Assembly (NCBI GenBank): GCA_028698405.1
Contig: JAQVDF010000036.1
Coordinates: 1-9,447, forward strand
Reading direction: 5' to 3'
Source: Phenylobacterium sp.
Lineage (GTDB): Bacteria > Pseudomonadota > Alphaproteobacteria > Caulobacterales > Caulobacteraceae
Length of the DNA: 9,447 nucleotides
The notes below the pieces were generated by a model that worked only from the letters and a program-made list of their open reading frames with translations, did not search any database and had not been told where the DNA came from. The position numbers were made by a program, and so were the translations under genes. This document shows, piece after piece, positions 6,611 to 9,447 of this stretch; the first letter of the stretch is position 1; each line of letters starts with the position of its first letter.

Positions 6611-6643
6611 ATGACCCGCGTCGGCCGCGGGCGCCCGGCATGA
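6611..6643 (+). CDS. Possible 10-codon upstream reading frame overlapping the CPBP start
   Basis: ATG 6611 opens a ten-codon frame (MTRVGRGRPA) whose TGA (6641-6643) overlaps the CPBP ATG as ATGA (6640-6643). The CPBP gene has no ribosome site of its own, so coupling through this leader is conceivable. Against it, ATG 6611 also lacks a well-placed ribosome site (GGAGGAGG at 6574-6581 is about 30 bases away), and GATAAG just before it could be a -10 that would place the transcript start after this ATG. Confidence 0.25.
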   Translation: MTRVGRGRPA

Positions 6644-7578
6644 GCCTCGACCGCTTTCCGGACCTGCTGGCGGTCGTCCGCCCGCTCGAGCGCCGCCCGC
6701 TGCGGGTCATCGGCGCGATCGTCGGCGGCGGCGCCCTGGCCTTCCTGGCCTCGCTGGTGGTCTCGGTCATAGTGCTGGTCGCGGCGGCCCTGGTGTTCGT
6801 GGAGCCGTTGGGCGGCAGCCTCGCCTCCGCCTTCGAGACAGTGATGCAGGGCAAGCGGGACGGCCGGCCGCTGCCGACCTACCTGGCCGAGCTCTCGACC
6901 ATCGGGCTGGGCTTCGCGGCGGCGCTGGCTGTCTTCCTCGCGTTGGCGAGCCGGATCTACGGCCGCCCGATCCTGAGCTTCCTGACCGCCGCCGGGCGGT
7001 TCCGTTGGGGCGCGGTGGGCGCCGGATTCCTGGTCGCCGCGCCGGTGCTGGCGGCGGTGATCGGGGTGGAGATTCTGCGCAATCCGCCGCCCGAGCCCGG
7101 TCCCCTGCTGCGCGACGAGGCGCTGGGGGGCAAGCTGGCCTACGCGGCGGGGGCCGTGGTGTTCCTGTTCCTGGCCGCCTTCGCCGAGGAGGCGGTGTTC
7201 CGCGGCTGGGCGCTGCAGCAGACGCGGGCCTTCACCCGAAGCCTGTGGGTGATCCTGCTGGTCCCCGGCGTGCTCTTCTCGCTGGGCCACGCCGATCCCA
7301 GCCTACAGAACTTCTTCGTGCGCGCGGCGATGGGAGTCGCCTGGGGCTGGATCGCGCTGCGCACGGGCGGGGTCGAGTTCACCACCGGCGCCCACCTGGC
7401 GAACAACCTGATGATCGCCCTGTTCCTGACGCCGATCACCCTGGAGGCTCCCCAGCCGCTGCCTTTCGACGTGGTCGGCCTGGGCCTGGAACTGACGGTG
7501 CTGGCGAGCCTGGTGACGGTGGTGGAGTTCGGCCGGCGGCGCCCCCAACTCGCCCGGCGCCTAGGAATAGTTAGCTAG
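6640..7578 (+). CDS. CPBP family intramembrane metalloprotease
   Basis: A 312-residue polytopic inner-membrane protein of the CPBP (CAAX protease/bacteriocin-processing, Abi) family. The three motifs are intact: EEAVFR with Glu183, Glu184 and Arg188; FSLGH with His217; and HLANN with His252 and Asn256. Glu and His are the expected catalytic and metal-binding residues. Hydrophobic segments lie at about 23-53, 88-105, 124-143, 168-182, 202-216, 227-240, 253-264 and 278-295. Roles of the family range from prenyl-protein processing to bacteriocin immunity; nothing here narrows the choice, and no bacteriocin or CAAX-ending substrate gene is adjacent. ATG 6640 is the first plausible start but lacks a Shine-Dalgarno sequence. 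Confidence 0.92.
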   Translation: MSLDRFPDLLAVVRPLERRPLRVIGAIVGGGALAFLASLVVSVIVLVAAALVFVEPLGGSLASAFETVMQGKRDGRPLPTYLAELSTIGLGFAAALAVFLALASRIYGRPILSFLTAAGRFRWGAVGAGFLVAAPVLAAVIGVEILRNPPPEPGPLLRDEALGGKLAYAAGAVVFLFLAAFAEEAVFRGWALQQTRAFTRSLWVILLVPGVLFSLGHADPSLQNFFVRAAMGVAWGWIALRTGGVEFTTGAHLANNLMIALFLTPITLEAPQPLPFDVVGLGLELTVLASLVTVVEFGRRRPQLARRLGIVS

Positions 7579-7581
7579 AGG

Positions 7582-7610
7582 TTAATTTCCGGCCCAGGAC
7601 TTGCTAACCT
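7582..7610 (+). promoter_or_regulatory. Candidate promoter for a leaderless transcript at 7617
   Basis: TTAATT (7582-7587) and TGC-TAACCT (-10 at 7605-7610, with an extended-type TG) are separated by 17 bases. The -10 ends six bases before ATG 7617, so transcription would begin at or within a base of the start codon. The gene has no Shine-Dalgarno sequence, which fits leaderless translation. Each hexamer matches the consensus only partly, so this is inference. Confidence 0.4.
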
Positions 7611-7615
7611 GGGCC
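7591..7615 (+). other. Perfect 8-bp hairpin directly before an ATG
   Basis: GGCCCAGG (7591-7598) and CCTGGGCC (7608-7615) pair perfectly around the nine-base loop ACTTGCTAA; the right arm ends one base before ATG 7617. In RNA it could end the CPBP transcript, though no T-run follows, or hide the start of the small membrane gene. As DNA it is an operator-like palindrome over the candidate -10. Confidence 0.55.
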
Positions 7616-7616
7616 T

Positions 7617-7856
7617 ATGATGTCCCTGGCCGAGACGGCGCCGCCGCGCCGCACCTTCAAGCAGCACGCGTTTCGGGTCGCGCCGTTCATGCTGCTCGGG
7701 CCGATCACCGGGCCACTGGTCGCCGGCGTCGTGCTCAACCTGAAGGACCGCCGGCCGGTGCTGGCCGGGATGTACGCCGTGCTGCTGGTCGAATTGACCC
7801 TGGCCGCGCCTCTGCTGGCGGCCGCGCTGACCAAGATGGCCGTCAGCGCCATCTGA
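7617..7856 (+). CDS. Small two-helix membrane protein, hypothetical
   Basis: A 79-residue protein with a basic N-terminal segment (PPRRTFKQHAFR), a first membrane helix at about 21-42 rich in Gly/Pro (LLGPITGPLVAG), a short charged loop LKDRRP, and a second helix at about 49-73. The positive-inside rule puts the charged loop in the cytoplasm, but the basic N-terminus competes, so topology is uncertain. No family is recognised. Two tandem ATGs (7617, 7620) are present and neither has a Shine-Dalgarno sequence. The gene lies 38 bases after the CPBP gene, separated from it by a strong hairpin, so it need not be in the same operon. Confidence 0.72.
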   Translation: MMSLAETAPPRRTFKQHAFRVAPFMLLGPITGPLVAGVVLNLKDRRPVLAGMYAVLLVELTLAAPLLAAALTKMAVSAI

Positions 7857-7874
7857 GCCGCGGTCTCGGGACGG

Positions 7875-8300
7875 TCAGGCGCCGGCCGAGGCGAGCCGCT
7901 TTCGGAGAGTCCGCATCTCCTCGAACTTGGCGGTGACGTCGCGCATCACCGAGACCATCGCCGCCACCTGGCCGGCGGCGTCCTTCACCAGCACGATGGA
8001 GAACTCCAAGCTGATCCGCGCGCCGTCCTTGCGCAGCCCCGGCGCCGCCAAGAGGTCGCCGGCGCCGTAGCGGCTGACGCCGCTGGCGATCACCCGGTCG
8101 TAGCCCTCCCAGTGACGGGCCCGCTGCGGTTCGGGGATGATCAGGTCCAGCGACTGGCCGATCGCCTCGGCGGCGGTGAAGCCGAAGATCCGCTCCGCCC
8201 CTGGGTTCCAGAAGACGATGGCGCCCTCGCGGTCGCTGGCGACGATCGCGTCGGAGGCCGAGGCGAGCAGGGCGGGGCCGATGGCGGCTTGGATATCCAT
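7875..8300 (-). CDS. Stand-alone PAS domain protein
   Basis: A 141-residue soluble protein that is essentially one PAS fold. ASDAIVASDREGAIVFWNPGAERIFGFTAAEAIGQSLDLIIPE (about 14-56) is the classic PAS core, and RKDGARISLEFSIVLVKDAAGQVAAMVSVMRDVTAKFEEMRTL (90-132) is the PAC part, running into a short coiled-coil-like tail. There is no kinase, GGDEF, EAL or HTH output domain, and the LOV flavin-binding cysteine motif is absent; other cofactors cannot be excluded. It probably senses a small molecule or redox state and works by binding a partner in trans. It starts at ATG 8300, behind only a weak GAGG. It is divergent from the VOC gene (54-base spacer) and convergent with the small membrane gene (18-base gap). 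Confidence 0.9.
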   Translation of the reverse strand: MDIQAAIGPALLASASDAIVASDREGAIVFWNPGAERIFGFTAAEAIGQSLDLIIPEPQRARHWEGYDRVIASGVSRYGAGDLLAAPGLRKDGARISLEFSIVLVKDAAGQVAAMVSVMRDVTAKFEEMRTLRKRLASAGA

Positions 8301-8354
8301 GGCCTCGAGCCTACGTCCACCGGCAGGCCCGATCCAGGGCCGGAGGTTTCAGCC

Positions 8355-8750
8355 ATGCTCAAGGTGTCCGGCGTCGACCACCTGGTCCTGCGGGTGAAGG
8401 ACCTGCCGGCCATGCTGGCCTTCTACGTGGACGTACTGGGCTGTCCGATCGAGCGGCGCAACGACGAGATCGGCCTGATCCAGCTGCGCGCCGGGACCAG
8501 CCTGATAGACCTCGTCCCGGTGGACGGCAGGCTGGGCGCCGCGGGCGGAGCCGCACCGGGAGAGGAGGGCCGCAACCTCGACCATTTCTGCCTGCGCATC
8601 GAGGGCTTCGACCTGGAGGCCGTGCGGCGGCATCTCGAGGCCCACGGCGTCGAGATGGGCGAGATCGGCGTCCGCTACGGGGCCGGTGGCGAAGGGCTCA
8701 GCGTCTACCTCGCCGACCCGGACGGCAACGGGCTGGAACTGAGGGGCTAG
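8355..8750 (+). CDS. VOC family protein (glyoxalase/dioxygenase-like)
   Basis: A 131-residue protein with two beta-alpha-beta-beta-beta modules: VSGVDHLVLRVKDLPAMLAFYVDVLGC (4-30) and NLDHFCLRIEGFDLEAVRRHLEAHGVE (74-100), ending in DPDGNGLELRG. Candidate metal ligands are His9, Asp52 (in SLIDLVP, where glyoxalase I has Glu), His77 and Glu128. The set is complete enough for a metal-dependent enzyme, but the Glu-to-Asp change argues against confidently calling it lactoylglutathione lyase. Dioxygenase, epimerase or resistance roles are possible. ATG 8355 has CGGAGG eight bases upstream, and homology starts immediately. Its stop shares CTAG (8747-8750) with the convergent acidic-protein gene. Confidence 0.88.
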   Translation: MLKVSGVDHLVLRVKDLPAMLAFYVDVLGCPIERRNDEIGLIQLRAGTSLIDLVPVDGRLGAAGGAAPGEEGRNLDHFCLRIEGFDLEAVRRHLEAHGVEMGEIGVRYGAGGEGLSVYLADPDGNGLELRG

Positions 8751-8944
8751 CCCTCGGCTTCCTCCTCGTCGAAGTCGAGGTCGTCGTCCGACAGCAGGTC
8801 GTCGAGGGCGTCGATGATGGCGTCGATCTGCTCGGGGGAAGCCTCTACGGCCATCGGCTCGCCGCCCTTGGCCTGGATGGTGATCAGATAGCCCGCTTCG
8901 GTCTCTTCGAGCCGGAACTGCTCCAGGGGTCTCGGGTCGGGCAT
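8747..8944 (-). CDS. Small acidic hypothetical protein, 65 residues
   Basis: The N-terminal half (FRLEETEAGYLITIQAKGG) looks like a compact beta-hairpin. A helix follows, SPEQIDAIIDALDDLL (36-51), and the C-terminus is an acidic tail, SDDDLDFDEEEAEG, strongly negative and probably disordered. No named family is recognised; comparable acidic-tailed proteins sometimes bind basic partners or metal ions, but nothing specific supports that here. ATG 8944 has a strong GGAGG six bases upstream, so the earlier in-frame start at 8977 is not needed. Translation seems certain from the ribosome site and composition, although function is unknown. Confidence 0.72.
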   Translation of the reverse strand: MPDPRPLEQFRLEETEAGYLITIQAKGGEPMAVEASPEQIDAIIDALDDLLSDDDLDFDEEEAEG

Positions 8945-9034
8945 GGTCGTCCTCCGCCTCGTTGGAAGCCAGAACAACGCACGCGCCCCGCTGCGGGTCC
9001 ATCGCCTTCGCCATCCTGGAAGAGCGCACCGCCC

Positions 9035-9403
9035 TCAGGGCCAGCGCCGCGGCTCGAGGCGGATCGGCCAGGGGCGTTCGATCGGCGTGTAGCCGCGCTC
9101 GCGCAGGACGTCGTTGCTCTCGACGGCGCGGCGGCCGGGGCCGAGCGACCAGGTCAGGTGATAGGTGGAGCCGTCGGGCCTGTCCGTGGTCCCGCCGATG
9201 CGGACGGCGAGGGCCTGCACGCCTTGGCCGTCGTCGGCCACGCCGACCACCTCGCCCTCACGGGCGGCGGGCAGGCCGTAGACGCTGGACAGGCCCAGGG
9301 TGACGTGGTCGGCCACCACCTTGCCGTAGGCCGGCGGGAAGGCCTCCAGCAGCGCCTCGCGGTCCTCGGGGTGCAGCGCCCAGCCGACCCAGCTCCTGTC
9401 CAC
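9035..9403 (-). CDS. Hypothetical protein with two HxT motifs
   Basis: A 122-residue soluble protein. It opens with HPEDREALLEAFPPAYGKVVADHVTLGLSSVYG (11-43) and later has DGSTYHLTWSLGPGRR (77-92) and VESNDVLRERGY. The two His-x-Thr-x motifs, His33-Val-Thr-Leu and His82-Leu-Thr-Trp, each lie on a predicted strand and recall the paired motifs of 2H phosphoesterases and tRNA-ligase phosphodiesterase domains. However, the protein is short and the 49-residue spacing is less than usual, so that link is inference only. GTG 9403 is fixed by AAGGAGG five bases upstream. The gene begins 16 bases after the stop of another - strand frame, suggesting an operon. Confidence 0.75.
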   Translation of the reverse strand: MDRSWVGWALHPEDREALLEAFPPAYGKVVADHVTLGLSSVYGLPAAREGEVVGVADDGQGVQALAVRIGGTTDRPDGSTYHLTWSLGPGRRAVESNDVLRERGYTPIERPWPIRLEPRRWP

Positions 9404-9419
9404 GCTTGCCTCCTTCGCG

Positions 9420-9447
9420 TCAGCCGCCCGCGGCGGAGAACAGCTCC
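9420..9447 (-). CDS. C-terminal end of an upstream gene (partial)
   Basis: Reading in from the right edge on the - strand, one frame gives ELFSAAGG and then TGA (9420-9422), 16 bases before the GTG of the HxT protein. The short gap and the ribosome site beginning right after it fit an operon. Eight residues are too few to identify the product. Confidence 0.35.

Noticed and set aside
7579..7616. Intrinsic terminator after the CPBP gene
   Set aside because: The stem is strong but no T-run follows on the + strand, so it was recorded as a hairpin and not called a terminator.
8112..8354. Upstream extension of the VOC gene to 8112
   Set aside because: It lies antisense to the PAS gene, and VOC homology and a ribosome site fix the start at 8355.
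1..9447. CRISPR array, tRNA/rRNA gene, toxin-antitoxin pair or phage-defence cassette
   Set aside because: No regularly spaced repeats, no tRNA-like fold, and no gene pair with those signatures was found on either strand. The CPBP protein alone is not evidence of a defence or bacteriocin system.

Overview
The window is GC-rich, densely packed bacterial DNA. Short intergenic gaps, GTG starts behind strong AGGAGG-type sites, and the mix of families (PEEFP-type P-type ATPase, crotonase, TetR, HCCA-isomerase-like DsbA fold, CPBP protease, orphan PAS, VOC) suggest an alphaproteobacterium, most likely Caulobacterales (Phenylobacterium/Caulobacter-like). That placement is a judgement from protein flavour and composition, not from a marker gene. 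All thirteen complete or nearly complete reading frames end in ordinary stops (six TAG, six TGA, one TAA).

Layout. (1) Positions 1-2227 hold the remains of a P-type cation ATPase. The gene has lost its N-terminus at a lower-GC junction near 46-50 and is cut again by an in-frame amber codon at 257-259; the frame reopens at 263 and runs intact through the catalytic domains. (2) A crotonase-family gene follows on the + strand (2278-3108). (3) On the - strand, a TetR regulator (4583-5224) is translationally coupled by ATGA to a membrane-anchored metallo-beta-lactamase-fold protein (3105-4586). Divergent from them is a HCCA-isomerase/DsbA-fold protein (5294-5953). The 69-bp divergent spacer carries two GAC-N6-GTC palindromes, a likely autoregulated TetR control region. 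(4) Two small - strand genes (5973-6215, unknown; 6338-6544, DUF2188-like). (5) A + strand CPBP intramembrane protease (6640-7578) and a small two-helix membrane protein (7617-7856) that looks leaderless. (6) An orphan PAS protein (7875-8300, -) divergent from a VOC protein (8355-8750, +), then a 65-residue acidic protein (8747-8944, -). (7) A 122-residue protein with two HxT motifs (9035-9403, -), preceded by the last codons of another - strand gene at the right edge.

The only cluster whose genes plausibly act together is TetR / MBL membrane protein / HCCA-isomerase-like protein. The rest looks like independent single genes. No RNA gene, CRISPR array or complete mobile element was seen, and no gene-free stretch exceeds 300 bases. 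I found no convincing new multi-gene system. The most rewarding items are the doubly damaged ATPase and its left junction, the dual operator, the DUF4345-MBL fusion, the HxT protein, and the hairpin/leaderless start at 7617.
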